From Xenorhabdus hominickii (GTDB lineage: Bacteria > Pseudomonadota > Gammaproteobacteria > Enterobacterales > Enterobacteriaceae), in NCBI RefSeq assembly GCF_002632725.1, contig NZ_NJAI01000006.1:30492-66433 (forward strand): a stretch of DNA of 35,942 bases. The letters run 5' to 3'. Every line of letters starts with the position of its first letter. Position 1 is the first letter of the stretch. Made by a program: the position numbers and the translations under genes. The notes beneath the pieces were generated by a model. It was not told where the DNA came from. It saw nothing but the letters and a program-made list of their open reading frames with translations, and made no database searches. This document shows positions 17,939-27,679 of this stretch, piece after piece.

Positions 17939-19062
17939 TTGATTAATTGCTCCATGATCCGTTGATAAATCAGACTCAATTCCTGTAAGTCAGACACGTT
18001 AGTACATTCGTTGGTTTTATGGATCGTGGCATTAATAGGCCCTAATTCCACGATTTGCGCCCCCATTTTGGCAATGAAGCGTCCGTCTGATGTACCACCG
18101 TTGGTTGATAGTTCTGGTTTATATCCACAACAATGTTCAATGGATTCAACCACAGCATCAACAAGCGCGCCTTTGCTGGTCAGGAAAGGCTGGCCTGATA
18201 GCCACCAATCAAGTTCGTATTTCAGGTTATGCTTTTTCAGCATATCTTCAACTTGCTGGCGGATCTCCGTATCTGTCAGTTCGGTACTGAAGCGGAAATT
18301 AAATTGAACCCACAATTTGCCCGGAATGACGTTATTGCTGCCGGTTCCAGCTTGAATATTGGCGATTTGCATACTCGTCGCCGGGAAAAATTCATTACCA
18401 TTGTCCCATTGAGTATTGACCAGTTCTTGTAGGAAAGGTAGTACTCGGTGAATAGGATTATCTGCCAATTGAGGATAGGCAACATGTCCTTGGGTACCAA
18501 AGATAGCCAGATTGGCGGTCAGGGAACCTCGGCGCCCGTTCTTGATCATATCGCCAAGGCGTTGTTGACTGGAAGGCTCTCCCACCAAACAATAATCTAA
18601 ACGTTCATGGCGAGACATCAAGGCTTCAACGACTTTCACTGTACCATATGTGGCTTTAGCCTCTTCATCAGAAGTAATCAGAAACGCCAGGCGGCCTTGG
18701 TGCTCAGGATTCACCTCAACAAAACGTTCAGCAGCCACAACCATTGCAGCCAAAGAGCCTTTCATATCTGCGGCACCGCGGCCGTACAACATCCCATCGC
18801 GGATAGCCGGCTCGAAAGGGGGCGTTTGCCATTGTGATATATCACCGGCAGGCACGACATCGGTGTGTCCAGCAAAAGCAAAGGTCGTGCCTGTACCCCG
18901 ATACGCCCAAAAATTCAGAGTATCGCCGAAAGGCATTCGCTCTATTGTAAAACCAATATCTTGCAGGCGCTGAATGAGAAGTTCCTGACAGCCTTGATCA
19001 TCAGGGCTGACGGAAGGACGCTGGATTAACTGTTGAGCAAGATCAATTACTGGACAAGTCAT
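17935..19062 (-). CDS. dapE: Succinyl-diaminopimelate desuccinylase
   Basis: Zinc-dependent M20 hydrolase of 375 residues, the E. coli length, producing LL-diaminopimelate for lysine and peptidoglycan. Metal-site motifs are visible: [20 protein letters not shown] (bridging Asp), SDEEA (general-base Glu) and the C-terminal IHKTNECT. It follows yffB with a 19-bp gap and is coupled to the M15 peptidase gene downstream. Confidence 0.97.
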   Translation of the reverse strand: MTCPVIDLAQQLIQRPSVSPDDQGCQELLIQRLQDIGFTIERMPFGDTLNFWAYRGTGTTFAFAGHTDVVPAGDISQWQTPPFEPAIRDGMLYGRGAADMKGSLAAMVVAAERFVEVNPEHQGRLAFLITSDEEAKATYGTVKVVEALMSRHERLDYCLVGEPSSQQRLGDMIKNGRRGSLTANLAIFGTQGHVAYPQLADNPIHRVLPFLQELVNTQWDNGNEFFPATSMQIANIQAGTGSNNVIPGKLWVQFNFRFSTELTDTEIRQQVEDMLKKHNLKYELDWWLSGQPFLTSKGALVDAVVESIEHCCGYKPELSTNGGTSDGRFIAKMGAQIVELGPINATIHKTNECTNVSDLQELSLIYQRIMEQLIK

Positions 19063-19081
19063 GATTGGGCCCCCTATCTAG

Positions 19082-19486
19082 TCATGCACAAAATTGTTGG
19101 TATTGTTCGGCTTTGAAGCCGAGTAAATAATTTTCTGTCGCTGATCCCGCGGTTTTTAAATCTTCTGAGTTTGAGACCAAAAGTGGGCGCTTTATGATTG
19201 AGGGCTGTTCCAGCATTAGCGCTTTGGCGGCTTCTGCATTATTAATGGCCTGTTTTTGATCATCAGATAATTTGCGCCAAGTTGTACCACGAGTATTCAG
19301 CAAAGATTCCCATCCAATTTGTTCAATAAATGACTGAAGTAGTTCAGGGGATAGACCATCAATGCGATAATCATGAAATTGATAAGCGATCTCTTGGTCT
19401 TCTAACCAGCGACGTGCTTTTTTTATCGTATCGCAGTTTTTGATACCGTAGAGAGTGAATGCTTTGTGAGAAGTGGTACCCGACAT
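19082..19486 (-). CDS. yffB: ArsC-family reductase YffB
   Basis: A 134-residue thioredoxin-fold protein; E. coli YffB (118) lies at the same place upstream of dapE. The active-site-like Cys18 is in [15 protein letters not shown], and the conserved TRGTTWRKL and IKRPLLV segments are present. E. coli and Pseudomonas homologues suggest glutathione-linked activity, not arsenate resistance. ATG 19486 is preceded by AAGGA at 8 bases, so the 12-codon extension to 19522 was rejected. It starts the yffB-dapE-M15 operon. Confidence 0.92.
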   Translation of the reverse strand: MSGTTSHKAFTLYGIKNCDTIKKARRWLEDQEIAYQFHDYRIDGLSPELLQSFIEQIGWESLLNTRGTTWRKLSDDQKQAINNAEAAKALMLEQPSIIKRPLLVSNSEDLKTAGSATENYLLGFKAEQYQQFCA

Positions 19487-19830
19487 GATGAGATCCTTAG
19501 TCTTGTTTAACGTATCTGACATAATGCGGGAAATTTGGCATTTTATCCAGATAACACGTCGTTGAGCATGTGTGTAGGTTGGAGATTCTCTAACATATTG
19601 GCTGTGAGGGGCGAATTGTTTGTACCTTGAAATTTATCAGGTTTATTGAAATTATTTTGTTACTTAAAAAACAATAAATAAAGTATATAGTTTCATTTGG
19701 TGTCATATGTGAAATTAATTCAACTGGAATTAAATGACTATCTATCTATACCAGATAACTCACAATTTCCCTGCTGATAAAACTTAGGGAAATTGTGTTT
19801 CATATTATTGAAAATATTGAAAATTAAGTA
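19487..19830. other. Spacer between yffB and the response-regulator gene
   Basis: About 340 AT-rich bases with no supported gene. A perfect 12-bp inverted repeat (CACAATTTCCCT 19761-19772, AGGGAAATTGTG 19786-19797) follows the stop of the leftward regulator gene and is its probable terminator. The region must also hold the yffB promoter. Confidence 0.55.
19761..19797. terminator. Perfect stem-loop after the NarP-like gene
   Basis: CACAATTTCCCT at 19761-19772 pairs with AGGGAAATTGTG at 19786-19797 around a 13-base loop, 34 bp past the regulator stop codon. The stem is fair; the T tract is weak on both strands. Confidence 0.55.
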
Positions 19831-20466
19831 TCAGATGAATGCTGTTTTTCTGTGTCTTAGATAGATAATGGTGGCTTCGAGACGGGATCGGGATTTAAGT
19901 TTTTTCAATAAGTTACGAGTGTGAACTTTCACGGTTTCTTCTGAAATAAAAAGAAAATCAGCGATTTCTTTATTTGTCATTCCTTCTGAAATTTCTTTTA
20001 AGACATCTAATTCACGTTTAGTTAATTTTGATAAAGGATCGATATAAAGATGACGGGTGGATAAATACTGATGAACTTTTTCACTGAACACTGCATGGCC
20101 ATCCACTGCTTTTTTTATGTTACTTAGTAATGAAGTAAGTTCAATATCTTTTAATAAATAACCATTCGCACCTGCATCAACCGCATCATAAATATCACTG
20201 CGATTATCCGAATCGGAGAGTACCAGAAGATAGGAGTCAAGTCCTTTACGGCGTAGAGATTTAATTGTATCGATTCCAGAAAGACCGTGTATTTTTAAAT
20301 CTATCAAAATAATGTCAGGCTTTATCTGGCAAGCGATATTAATCGCATCTTCACCATTATCAGTTTCGGCAGTCACAATGAGTTCATGTTCTAATTCAAT
20401 TAACTCTTTTAAGCGGTGACGAATGATAGGATGATCATCGACTATCATAACTGAGTGATTATGCAT
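19831..20466 (-). CDS. NarP/NarL-type response regulator
   Basis: A 211-residue two-component response regulator. The receiver domain (about 1-120) shows MIVDDHP, phospho-acceptor Asp56 in IILIDLKIHGLSG, and LLKD with the conserved Lys; the C-terminal LuxR-type helix-turn-helix has LTKRELDVLKEI and NKEIADFLFISEETVKVH. It is closest by eye to nitrate/nitrite regulator NarP. In E. coli the sensor gene narQ lies in this neighbourhood (yffB-acrD-narQ), but no sensor kinase is present here. ATG 20466 was chosen because GGAG stands 7 bases upstream and the receiver starts there; a longer in-frame start at 20628 adds unrelated residues. Calling it narP itself is unproven. Confidence 0.88.
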   Translation of the reverse strand: MHNHSVMIVDDHPIIRHRLKELIELEHELIVTAETDNGEDAINIACQIKPDIILIDLKIHGLSGIDTIKSLRRKGLDSYLLVLSDSDNRSDIYDAVDAGANGYLLKDIELTSLLSNIKKAVDGHAVFSEKVHQYLSTRHLYIDPLSKLTKRELDVLKEISEGMTNKEIADFLFISEETVKVHTRNLLKKLKSRSRLEATIIYLRHRKTAFI

Positions 20467-21075
20467 GTTCCTTCTCCCATATAGAAATGCAGATTTTGTG
20501 TTTGATGCAATATAAAAGACAGGTATCTGCTTTATGTTAAATTGCTGTGTAATTTTTATGGAGTATATCAAATCATCAATAATGAGATTCTGAAAATATA
20601 TCCTGATATAAAAATAAAAATATCGCAAACAGGTTTATCCATTCAAGTGAAATAAAATTAATTTTCATAAGAAAATGCGTTTCCCTAATTGCTAATAATT
20701 TTCCAAATAAATTTACAGGAATATTTTATAGAGTAATTTTTGATTTTGTAAAATTATTTTAAAGTTGATTTTATAATGCTACTTTAATTAATTTATCAGG
20801 TTATTAATTAAAGTTAAAAATACTGCTATATGAGTACGTCTGGAATAATATTCATATAATATAGGTTAATGTAAAATCATGTGTTGTCTGTTTTTTTGCC
20901 CTTTGGTTTTGAAGATCATGCATAAAATGCGGTTAACATCATGATTTAACCTTCCGTAACTATTATACTGAGCAGATTTTCATTTATACCCAAGAGATTT
21001 CAGGTGACAGCGTAGCCAACCTAGCAGCAGCTTGAAAGATAAACGGGACAGACATGACTTGTAAAGGATCAGAAG
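20467..21075. other. Long AT-rich region between the response-regulator gene and maeB
   Basis: About 610 bp with no supported gene. It is extremely AT-rich for its first 400 bp and must carry divergent promoters for the leftward regulator and rightward maeB. A reduced ERIC-like repeat lies at 20985-21047, just upstream of maeB. No clear operator was found. Confidence 0.55.
20985..21047. repeat. Internally deleted ERIC-like remnant
   Basis: Starts TATACCCAAGAGATTTCA like the left end of the ERIC at 8982 (TATACCCAATGGATTTCA) and ends GCAGCTTGAAAGATAAACGGG like its right end (GCTGCAACTTGAAAGACGAAGGG), with GTAGCCAAC matching GTGGCCAAC. The central core with GAATCCCC is missing, so about half the element is lost. 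It lies 29 bp before the maeB start. Confidence 0.7.
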
Positions 21076-23355
21076 ATGGACGAAAAATTAAAACAAAGTG
21101 CTCTTGATTTTCACGAATTTCCACAACCTGGCAAAATCACGGTAACTCCGACCAAGCCAATGACAACACAACGTGATTTGGCATTAGCCTATTCACCGGG
21201 GGTTGCTGCTCCTTGTCTTGAAATAGCAAAAGATCCTCTGGCGGCCTATAAATATACTGCACGTGGTAATCTTGTCGCGGTTATTTCCAATGGCTCTGCT
21301 GTCTTAGGACTGGGGAATATCGGTGCCTTAGCGGGTAAACCTGTTATGGAAGGCAAGGGTGTTCTGTTCAAAAAATTCTCGGGCATTGATGTGTTTGACA
21401 TCGAAGTGGATGAATCTAATCCCGATAAATTAATCGATATCATTGCTGCTTTGGAACCGACTTTTGGCGGCATCAATCTTGAAGATATCAAAGCGCCAGA
21501 ATGTTTTTATATTGAGCAAAAACTGCGTGAACGCATGAAAATTCCTGTATTCCATGATGACCAGCACGGTACAGCAATTATCTGTACTGCAGCGGTACTG
21601 AACGGATTGCGGGTTGTAAACAAAGATATCAGCAACGTTCGCATGGTTGTATCGGGGGCAGGAGCGGCGTCGATTGCTTGTATGAATCTGTTGGTGGCGC
21701 TTGGCCTGAAACGTGAAAATATTGCTGTTTGTGACTCGAAAGGTGTTATCTATCGTGGCCGCGAAGAGAATATGGAAAAAACCAAAGCGGATTATGCAAT
21801 TGAAGATAATGGCAGCCGTACACTGGCTGATGTGATCCCAGAATCCGACATTTTCTTGGGCTGCTCAGGACCGGGCGTATTGACACAAGACATGGTGAAA
21901 ACCATGGCAAAAGATCCGCTGATTATGGCATTAGCCAACCCAGAGCCAGAAATTTTGCCACCGTTGGCAAAAGCAGTTCGCCCTGATGCAATTATCTGTA
22001 CAGGCCGTTCCGATTTCCCTAATCAGGTAAACAATGTTCTCTGTTTCCCATTCATCTTCCGTGGTGCATTGGATGTTGGGGCGACCACCATCAATGAAGA
22101 AATGAAACTTGCCTGTGTTCGTGCTATTGCAGATTTGGCATTGGCCGAACAAAGCCAAGAAGTTGCTTCCGCCTATGGCGATCAAGATCTATTCTTCGGC
22201 CCTGACTACATTATCCCGAAACCGTTTGACCCTCGTTTGATAGTAAAAATCGCTCCGGCTGTAGCAAAAGCCGCAATGGAATCAGGAGTTGCAACACGGC
22301 CGATTGCCGATTTCGGAGCGTATATTGAAAAACTCAATGAGTTTGTCTATAAAACCAATCTGTTCATGAAGCCCATTTTCTCTCAAGCGAAAAAAGAGAA
22401 AAAACGCATTGTCTTGGCAGAGGGGGAGGACGTTCGCGTACTACATGCCACACAAGAACTTGTTTCCCATGGGTTGGCATTCCCTGTTTTGATTGGCCGT
22501 CCTAGTGTTATTGAAATGCGGATTAAGAAACAAGGTCTGCATATTGAAGCCGGTAAAGATTTTGAAGTGGTGAACAATGAAAATGACCCGCGTTTCAAAG
22601 AGTATTGGCAAGAATATTATCAAATAATGAAGCGCCGTGGTGTTTCTCAGGAACAGGCTCGCCGTGCAGTAATTGGCAATCCAACATTGATCGGTGCAAT
22701 TATGGTTCACCGGGGCGAAGCAGATGGACTGATTTGTGGTACTGTTGGTAGTTACAATGAACATTATCAAGTCGTGAAAGATGTCTTTGGCTTCCGTAAA
22801 GGGGTACATACCGCAGGCGCCATGAATGCTTTGATGTTGCCGATGGGGAATACCTTTATTGCCGATACTTATGTCAATGAAGATCCAAGCCCGGAAGAAT
22901 TGGCAGAAATTACACTGATGGCGGCTGATACTGTGCGTCGCTTCGGAATTGAACCTAAAGTGGCTCTGCTGTCGCGTTCAAGTTTTGGTTCTTCTGATTG
23001 TGTATCAGCGCAAAAAATGCGTAAAACACTGGAAATTATCCAGCAAATGGCTCCGGCACTTGAAATTGACGGAGAAATGCACGCTGATGCTGCATTGGTG
23101 GAAAGTATTCGTCGCGATATTATGCCGGACAGCCCGCTGAAAGGTTCTGCTAATTTATTGATTATGCCAAATATGGAAGCCGCTCGTATTAGCTATAATT
23201 TGTTACGTGTTACTAGCTCGGATGGGGTAACAGTAGGCCCAGTATTGATGGGCGTAGCGAAACCTGTTCATGTTTTGACACCTATTGCTTCCGTGCGTCG
23301 TATCGTAAATATGGTGGCATTGGCGGTTGTTGAAGCACAGACTAACCCTTTGTAA
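21076..23355 (+). CDS. maeB: NADP-dependent malic enzyme MaeB
   Basis: Oxidative decarboxylation of malate to pyruvate with NADP. 759 residues, identical in length to E. coli MaeB. An N-terminal malic domain ([26 protein letters not shown]) is followed by the Rossmann NADP domain ([10 protein letters not shown]) and, from about residue 430, a phosphotransacetylase-like domain ([29 protein letters not shown]) that is regulatory in E. coli. AAGGA lies upstream of ATG. Single gene ended by a strong terminator. Confidence 0.97.
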   Translation: MDEKLKQSALDFHEFPQPGKITVTPTKPMTTQRDLALAYSPGVAAPCLEIAKDPLAAYKYTARGNLVAVISNGSAVLGLGNIGALAGKPVMEGKGVLFKKFSGIDVFDIEVDESNPDKLIDIIAALEPTFGGINLEDIKAPECFYIEQKLRERMKIPVFHDDQHGTAIICTAAVLNGLRVVNKDISNVRMVVSGAGAASIACMNLLVALGLKRENIAVCDSKGVIYRGREENMEKTKADYAIEDNGSRTLADVIPESDIFLGCSGPGVLTQDMVKTMAKDPLIMALANPEPEILPPLAKAVRPDAIICTGRSDFPNQVNNVLCFPFIFRGALDVGATTINEEMKLACVRAIADLALAEQSQEVASAYGDQDLFFGPDYIIPKPFDPRLIVKIAPAVAKAAMESGVATRPIADFGAYIEKLNEFVYKTNLFMKPIFSQAKKEKKRIVLAEGEDVRVLHATQELVSHGLAFPVLIGRPSVIEMRIKKQGLHIEAGKDFEVVNNENDPRFKEYWQEYYQIMKRRGVSQEQARRAVIGNPTLIGAIMVHRGEADGLICGTVGSYNEHYQVVKDVFGFRKGVHTAGAMNALMLPMGNTFIADTYVNEDPSPEELAEITLMAADTVRRFGIEPKVALLSRSSFGSSDCVSAQKMRKTLEIIQQMAPALEIDGEMHADAALVESIRRDIMPDSPLKGSANLLIMPNMEAARISYNLLRVTSSDGVTVGPVLMGVAKPVHVLTPIASVRRIVNMVALAVVEAQTNPL

Positions 23356-23406
23356 CGTTCGCTACTGTCCCAACGTTATCATTGCAGTCGGAATGAATGC
23401 GTGCGC

Positions 23407-23445
23407 TACCCCGATAAGTCTTTGCTTATCGGGGTATTTTTATTT
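23407..23445 (+). terminator. Terminator of maeB
   Basis: TACCCCGATAAG (23407-23418), loop TCTTTG, CTTATCGGGGTA (23425-23436), then TTTTTATTT. A classical intrinsic terminator ahead of the iron block. Confidence 0.93.
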
Positions 23446-23470
23446 GTAAATAATTCTCATTATCTATAAT
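23446..23470 (+). promoter_or_regulatory. Fur-like operator and -10 upstream of the ChaN-like gene
   Basis: GTAAATAATTCTCATTATC (23446-23464) matches the 19-bp Fur consensus GATAATGATAATCATTATC at 14 positions. TATAAT follows at once (23465-23470), 35 bp before the start codon, so Fur binding would cover the promoter. The match was counted by eye. Confidence 0.7.
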
Positions 23471-23504
23471 ATGCGGGCAATTTTTCTTTTGATAATGAAT
23501 AGCG

Positions 23505-24416
23505 ATGAAAACATCTACCTACATAAAACCATCTACCTGCATAAAATCAACTTTTTTAGCTTGTGTTCTCCTGCTTGGTGGTTGTGCTGTTACTCCAAAC
23601 AATGCTCAAAATACCTCTAAAGAGGTGCTTCAAACTTTGCCTGGTGAATTAATGCAATCTGGGGCGGTGATGGATATGCAAACGGGGAAAGCCATCACCC
23701 CTGATGAGCTTCTTGCACAACTAGCGAGTTATCCACGCGTTATTGTGGGTGAAAAACACGACAATCCTTATCATCACCAAATAGAGTTATGGTTGGTACA
23801 ACAACTTGGTAAAAAACGTCCCCAAGGTGCTGTATTACTAGAAATGATTGACCCAGACCAGCAAGAAAAAGTGAATAAAGTTAAAAACTGGTTACAGGGT
23901 GATCCTATTGTCAGGGATGAGCGAGTCGAAAAATTATTAGCTTGGCATCAGGGCTGGCCATGGAAATGGTACGGTGATTTAGTGATGGAACTGATAAGAG
24001 CTCCTTACCCGTTGTTGGCAGCAAATCTGACGCGCAGTGAAATTGATCAGGCATACAAGGCTGGAGATAACACCTCATTAGTTTCTGATGATGTCAAAAA
24101 ACTTATTGAAGAAACTATTAAAAATTCCCACGGTGGAAATATAGACGCATTGCGCCTTGCCGGCATGGCCAAAATTCAGCAAATGCGCGACCGAAGAATG
24201 GCAGAACAGCTGGTTAAAGCACCATCACCTGCATTGTTATTTGCGGGCGGATACCATGCAGTAAAAGCCATGGGAGTACCTCAACATATGAAAGAAATTG
24301 CACCAAATGAAAAAATGGCTGTACTGGTTATTGCAGAGCAAGGTGTTTCTTTGAACAGTGAATATGCTGATTTCGCTTGGTTTACACCAAAGGTGAGTGA
24401 AAATATAACTAAATAA
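23505..24416 (+). CDS. ChaN-like haem-associated lipoprotein
   Basis: A 303-residue lipoprotein with lipobox LGGC (Cys27) and a ChaN/DUF399 domain: VIVGEKHDNPYHHQIELWL near residue 80, LLEMIDPDQQ, and LLFAGGYHAVKAMGVP near the C-terminus. ChaN of Campylobacter is iron-regulated and binds haem; PhuW is the Pseudomonas relative in the haem-uptake locus. The Fur-like operator upstream and the TonB and receptor genes downstream fit a haem or iron role. The N-terminus carries a tandem 18-bp repeat (STYIKP/STCIKS). The start has only a weak Shine-Dalgarno. Confidence 0.85.
   Translation: MKTSTYIKPSTCIKSTFLACVLLLGGCAVTPNNAQNTSKEVLQTLPGELMQSGAVMDMQTGKAITPDELLAQLASYPRVIVGEKHDNPYHHQIELWLVQQLGKKRPQGAVLLEMIDPDQQEKVNKVKNWLQGDPIVRDERVEKLLAWHQGWPWKWYGDLVMELIRAPYPLLAANLTRSEIDQAYKAGDNTSLVSDDVKKLIEETIKNSHGGNIDALRLAGMAKIQQMRDRRMAEQLVKAPSPALLFAGGYHAVKAMGVPQHMKEIAPNEKMAVLVIAEQGVSLNSEYADFAWFTPKVSENITK
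23513..23548 (+). repeat. 18-bp tandem duplication at the start of the ChaN-like gene
   Basis: ATCTACCTACATAAAACC (23513-23530) is followed by ATCTACCTGCATAAAATC (23531-23548), 16 of 18 identical. It encodes a repeated six-residue unit in the n-region of the lipoprotein signal and keeps the frame. Confidence 0.85.
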
Positions 24417-24475
24417 TAGTAAGTATCACAAGGATGTGAGTCATTTTTAAATAAAAATAGTTTTCATTTATATAT

Positions 24476-24494
24476 ACAATTGATTATCATTATC
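24476..24494 (+). promoter_or_regulatory. Fur-like operator upstream of tonB-like gene
   Basis: ACAATTGATTATCATTATC matches the 19-bp Fur consensus at 14 positions, with a strong right half. It ends 34 bp before the start codon. A candidate -10 CATAAT is at 24511-24516; no convincing -35 was found. Confidence 0.65.
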
Positions 24495-24528
24495 TTCATT
24501 TATTATTTGACATAATGCGTTATAAGAG

Positions 24529-25332
24529 ATGTTGACATATACCACGTATCAAAATGCTCACACAAGTCATGTGACAAAATCTTTGCTCGCTGCGATTACA
24601 CTTCATGCCTTGGTGGTAGGGTGGTTAGTTTATAAACCAAAAGATATTGATATTGAAGAATTTCTACCACCACCTGCGGTTATGGTGGAACTGTCATCGC
24701 AGACGGAAGCAATACATAAAATACAAAAACAACCCATTGGTATTGAACAGCAGTTATCTGTTGCCAGTCAGCAACTGGAAAGCAAGATTGATGAAGTTAA
24801 AATGCCAAAATTAGATGTAAATGAAGATGCTTCGCTTTTGGTACATAAGCAGAAGAAAAAAAAGAATGAGCAAGATGCCCCGAAAAAAACACAGCCTGTT
24901 AAGCGCGTGAAAGCAGAAAAGCAGGAAAGCGAAAAATCCCAAAGCAGTGCGGCACCAACGACCAGCAGCGCGAAAGCAGATAATGTGACTGCCCGCACGG
25001 CTGCATCTTATGAAAGCAATTCAGACGCTATTGCCGATGCGAGGGCTGTTTGGCAGGCAGAAGTCAGTGGGCACCTGAACCGTTATAAAAAATATCCACA
25101 GGATGCCCAGAGAAGAAACCGAACAGGGCGTCCTATGATGAGATTTACTGTTAATCAATTGGGAAACGTGATTGACAGTGAATTAATCCGACGTTCAGGG
25201 ACTAACTCACTTGATAGGGAAGCCAGGCTCGTGTTGGAAAGGGGGCAACCTTTGCCTGCACCCCCTGATTTTATTTTAACGAATGGCAGGATTACGATTG
25301 AACTGCCGATAGATTTTTATTTATCTCAATAA
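24529..25332 (+). CDS. TonB-family energy transducer
   Basis: A 267-residue TonB/HasB-like protein that would pass proton-motive energy from ExbB-ExbD to outer-membrane receptors. One N-terminal membrane helix (SLLAAITLHALVVGWLVY) carries the conserved Ser and His of TonB. The middle is rich in Lys, Glu, Gln and Ser, without the usual long Glu-Pro/Lys-Pro runs. The C-terminal domain (SGHLNRYKKYPQDAQRR to ITIELPIDFYL) with SLDREARLVLERGQPLPAPP is typical. Its place beside a receptor gene suggests a dedicated second TonB; E. coli tonB lies elsewhere. The Shine-Dalgarno (AAGAG next to ATG) is poor. Confidence 0.9.
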   Translation: MLTYTTYQNAHTSHVTKSLLAAITLHALVVGWLVYKPKDIDIEEFLPPPAVMVELSSQTEAIHKIQKQPIGIEQQLSVASQQLESKIDEVKMPKLDVNEDASLLVHKQKKKKNEQDAPKKTQPVKRVKAEKQESEKSQSSAAPTTSSAKADNVTARTAASYESNSDAIADARAVWQAEVSGHLNRYKKYPQDAQRRNRTGRPMMRFTVNQLGNVIDSELIRRSGTNSLDREARLVLERGQPLPAPPDFILTNGRITIELPIDFYLSQ

Positions 25333-25350
25333 AAATACAGGATTGATGGC

Positions 25351-27558
25351 ATGCCACAGTGTAAAACGATATTTTCTCCAAATACAAAAAGGACAGTGTG
25401 CAGTAGAAGATTAATACTCAGTTTTTTGCTGGGTGGTAGTTTGCTGAGTAATAGTTTTTCCACTATCGCAATGGAGAATGATATCGCAATGAAGAACAGT
25501 ATGGTGCCACCTATAGCCACAAAACAGCCACACAAGATGGATATCCACGGTGATACTCGCGTCGATAATTATTACTGGTTGCGTGATGACAATCGTCAGG
25601 ACAAAAAGGTCATTGATTACTTAACTGCTGAGAATCAGTATACCGAGCAAATGTTGAAATCGGGTCAGGAATTACGAGAAACACTGTATGCCGAAATGAC
25701 TGGCAGAATGAGTAAAGAAGATAAGACGGTTCCTTATACCTATAATGGCTATGTTTATCGTACCGTTTACGAAGCAGGAAAAGATTTCCCGATTTATCAA
25801 CGCAAACCTGTCGATAGTTCAACCGATTGGCAGGTTATGGTCGACGGTAATGAGCGAGCAAAGGGACATAAATTCTACCAGCTTCGTGGATTCGTCGTTA
25901 CATTAGATAACAAACGTATCGCCGTAGCGGAAGATACTCAGGGTCGTCGTAATTACCATATTTCATTTAAAAATATCGATGATGCTGATTGGAAAAATAA
26001 TGTTATAGAAAATACGTCTGGCAATATTTTGTGGGCAAATGATGGCAACACACTATTTTATGTGCGTAAAGATCCACAAACCTTACTGGCTTATCAAGTC
26101 TTCCGTCATCAATATGGTACAGATACCAAGCTGGATCAAAAAATTTACCAAGAAGAAGATGACCGTTTCTTTTTATCGATTTCGGAAACCACCTCGCTTA
26201 ATTATATTTTGATCATGAGTGTCAGTTATTCGACTTCAGAGTATCGACTGATTGACGCGAATAATCCACAACGGGAACCACAGATTTTTTCTGCTCGTCA
26301 AGCTGGGCGAGAATATTATCTCGACCACTTCCGTGGACAATTTTATATTCGTTCTAACCATGGAAACCCATTATTTGGTTTATATCGGGCGGAGGCTATC
26401 AATAAGCCTTGGGAAACCGTCGTTGCACCACAGAAAAATACGGATCTGGAAGATTTTGCTCTGTTCAATAATTGGCTGGTGGTACAGGAACGAACCAAAG
26501 GGGTATCGTCAATTCGTCAGATTGATTGGAAAACTCAGCAGGAGAAACGCGTTAAATTTGATGATCCAGCATATATGGTATCGTTAGGTTATAACCCTGA
26601 GCCAGAAACTGATTTCTTACGCTATCACTATTCATCAATGACAACACCAAGTTCAGTATTCCAATGGAATATGCAAACGGGTGAAAATGAATTGCTGAAG
26701 CAGCAGGAAGTTAAAGGGTTCAATAAAGAAAACTATGAAAGTCAGCGTATTTGGGTGAAAGCCCGTGATGGTGTTGATGTCCCAGTTTCTCTAGTGTACC
26801 GCAAATCTCTCTTTAAACAAGGAGAAAACCCGATCCTAATTTACGGTTACGGTGCTTATGGCATCAGTATGGACCCTTATTTTAGCTCTCCTATGCTGAG
26901 TTTGCTCGATCGTGGCTTTGTTTACACTTTGGTGCATGTACGTGGTGGCGGTGATCTGGGTAAAAATTGGTATCTGCAAGGTAAGGTCAAAAATAAAATG
27001 AACAGTTTCCATGACTTTATTGATGCCACTAAGGCATTGATTGCGGAAGGATACGGTGATAGCAAACGCGTCTATGCCGAAGGTGGTAGCGCGGGTGGTT
27101 TATTGATGGGAGCAGTCATCAACCAAGCCCCTGAATTGTACCGTGGCGTGATTGCGAAAGTTCCATTTGTTGATGCCTTGACAACCATGCTTGATTCATC
27201 CATTCCATTGACGACGGGTGAATACGAAGAGTGGGGCAATCCAAATAATAAAGAAGATTACTTGAATATTAAATCTTATAGTCCTTATGACAATATCAAA
27301 CATCAGCGTTACCCTCATTTATTGGTCACAACAGGATTGCATGATTCTCAGGTGCAATATTGGGAGCCAGCAAAATGGGTTGCAAAATTAAGGGAAATGA
27401 AAAAAGGTGATAGTCTATTATTATTGGAGACGAATATGGATACCGGACATGGTGGGAAACCAGGCCGTTTTAATCGTATTAATGATATTGCCTTTGATTA
27501 TAGTTTTCTTTTGATGTTGGATAACGCCAAAACTTATTTTCCAGAATTAAAAAATTAA
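25351..27558 (+). CDS. Exported S9A peptidase, oligopeptidase B-like
   Basis: Prolyl-oligopeptidase-family serine peptidase of 735 residues, most like oligopeptidase B (PtrB), which cleaves short peptides after Lys or Arg. A seven-bladed propeller precedes the alpha/beta-hydrolase domain. The triad is Ser580 (GGSAGG), Asp665 (GLHDSQVQY) and His700 (DTGHGGK), with YGYGAYG and HVRGGGDLG nearby. Unlike cytoplasmic PtrB it has an N-terminal export signal; SRRLILSF followed by a hydrophobic stretch recalls a Tat motif, though Sec export is equally possible. It starts 18 bp after the TonB gene, AGG 8 bases upstream, so it is in the iron operon. Confidence 0.9.
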   Translation: MPQCKTIFSPNTKRTVCSRRLILSFLLGGSLLSNSFSTIAMENDIAMKNSMVPPIATKQPHKMDIHGDTRVDNYYWLRDDNRQDKKVIDYLTAENQYTEQMLKSGQELRETLYAEMTGRMSKEDKTVPYTYNGYVYRTVYEAGKDFPIYQRKPVDSSTDWQVMVDGNERAKGHKFYQLRGFVVTLDNKRIAVAEDTQGRRNYHISFKNIDDADWKNNVIENTSGNILWANDGNTLFYVRKDPQTLLAYQVFRHQYGTDTKLDQKIYQEEDDRFFLSISETTSLNYILIMSVSYSTSEYRLIDANNPQREPQIFSARQAGREYYLDHFRGQFYIRSNHGNPLFGLYRAEAINKPWETVVAPQKNTDLEDFALFNNWLVVQERTKGVSSIRQIDWKTQQEKRVKFDDPAYMVSLGYNPEPETDFLRYHYSSMTTPSSVFQWNMQTGENELLKQQEVKGFNKENYESQRIWVKARDGVDVPVSLVYRKSLFKQGENPILIYGYGAYGISMDPYFSSPMLSLLDRGFVYTLVHVRGGGDLGKNWYLQGKVKNKMNSFHDFIDATKALIAEGYGDSKRVYAEGGSAGGLLMGAVINQAPELYRGVIAKVPFVDALTTMLDSSIPLTTGEYEEWGNPNNKEDYLNIKSYSPYDNIKHQRYPHLLVTTGLHDSQVQYWEPAKWVAKLREMKKGDSLLLLETNMDTGHGGKPGRFNRINDIAFDYSFLLMLDNAKTYFPELKN

Positions 27559-27576
27559 TAATAAAGGTAGTTATTT

Positions 27577-27617
27577 CCCATAATACTGATAAAAATTATC
27601 AGTATTATGGGTGTTTT
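27577..27617 (+). terminator. Long perfect hairpin between the peptidase and receptor genes
   Basis: CCCATAATACTGATAA (27577-27592) pairs exactly with TTATCAGTATTATGGG (27596-27611), loop AAA, then TGTTTT. Sixteen base pairs, modest GC; it may end or reduce transcription before the receptor. Confidence 0.75.
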
Positions 27618-27679
27618 ATACACACATCTGCGAAACAATGTGAGCAGCAATAAATATTTTTCTATTTAGGATGATGTTA

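Noticed and set aside
20467..20628. N-terminal extension of the NarP-like regulator
   Set aside because: The added 54 residues are AT-derived and unrelated to receivers; a good ribosome site precedes the shorter start.
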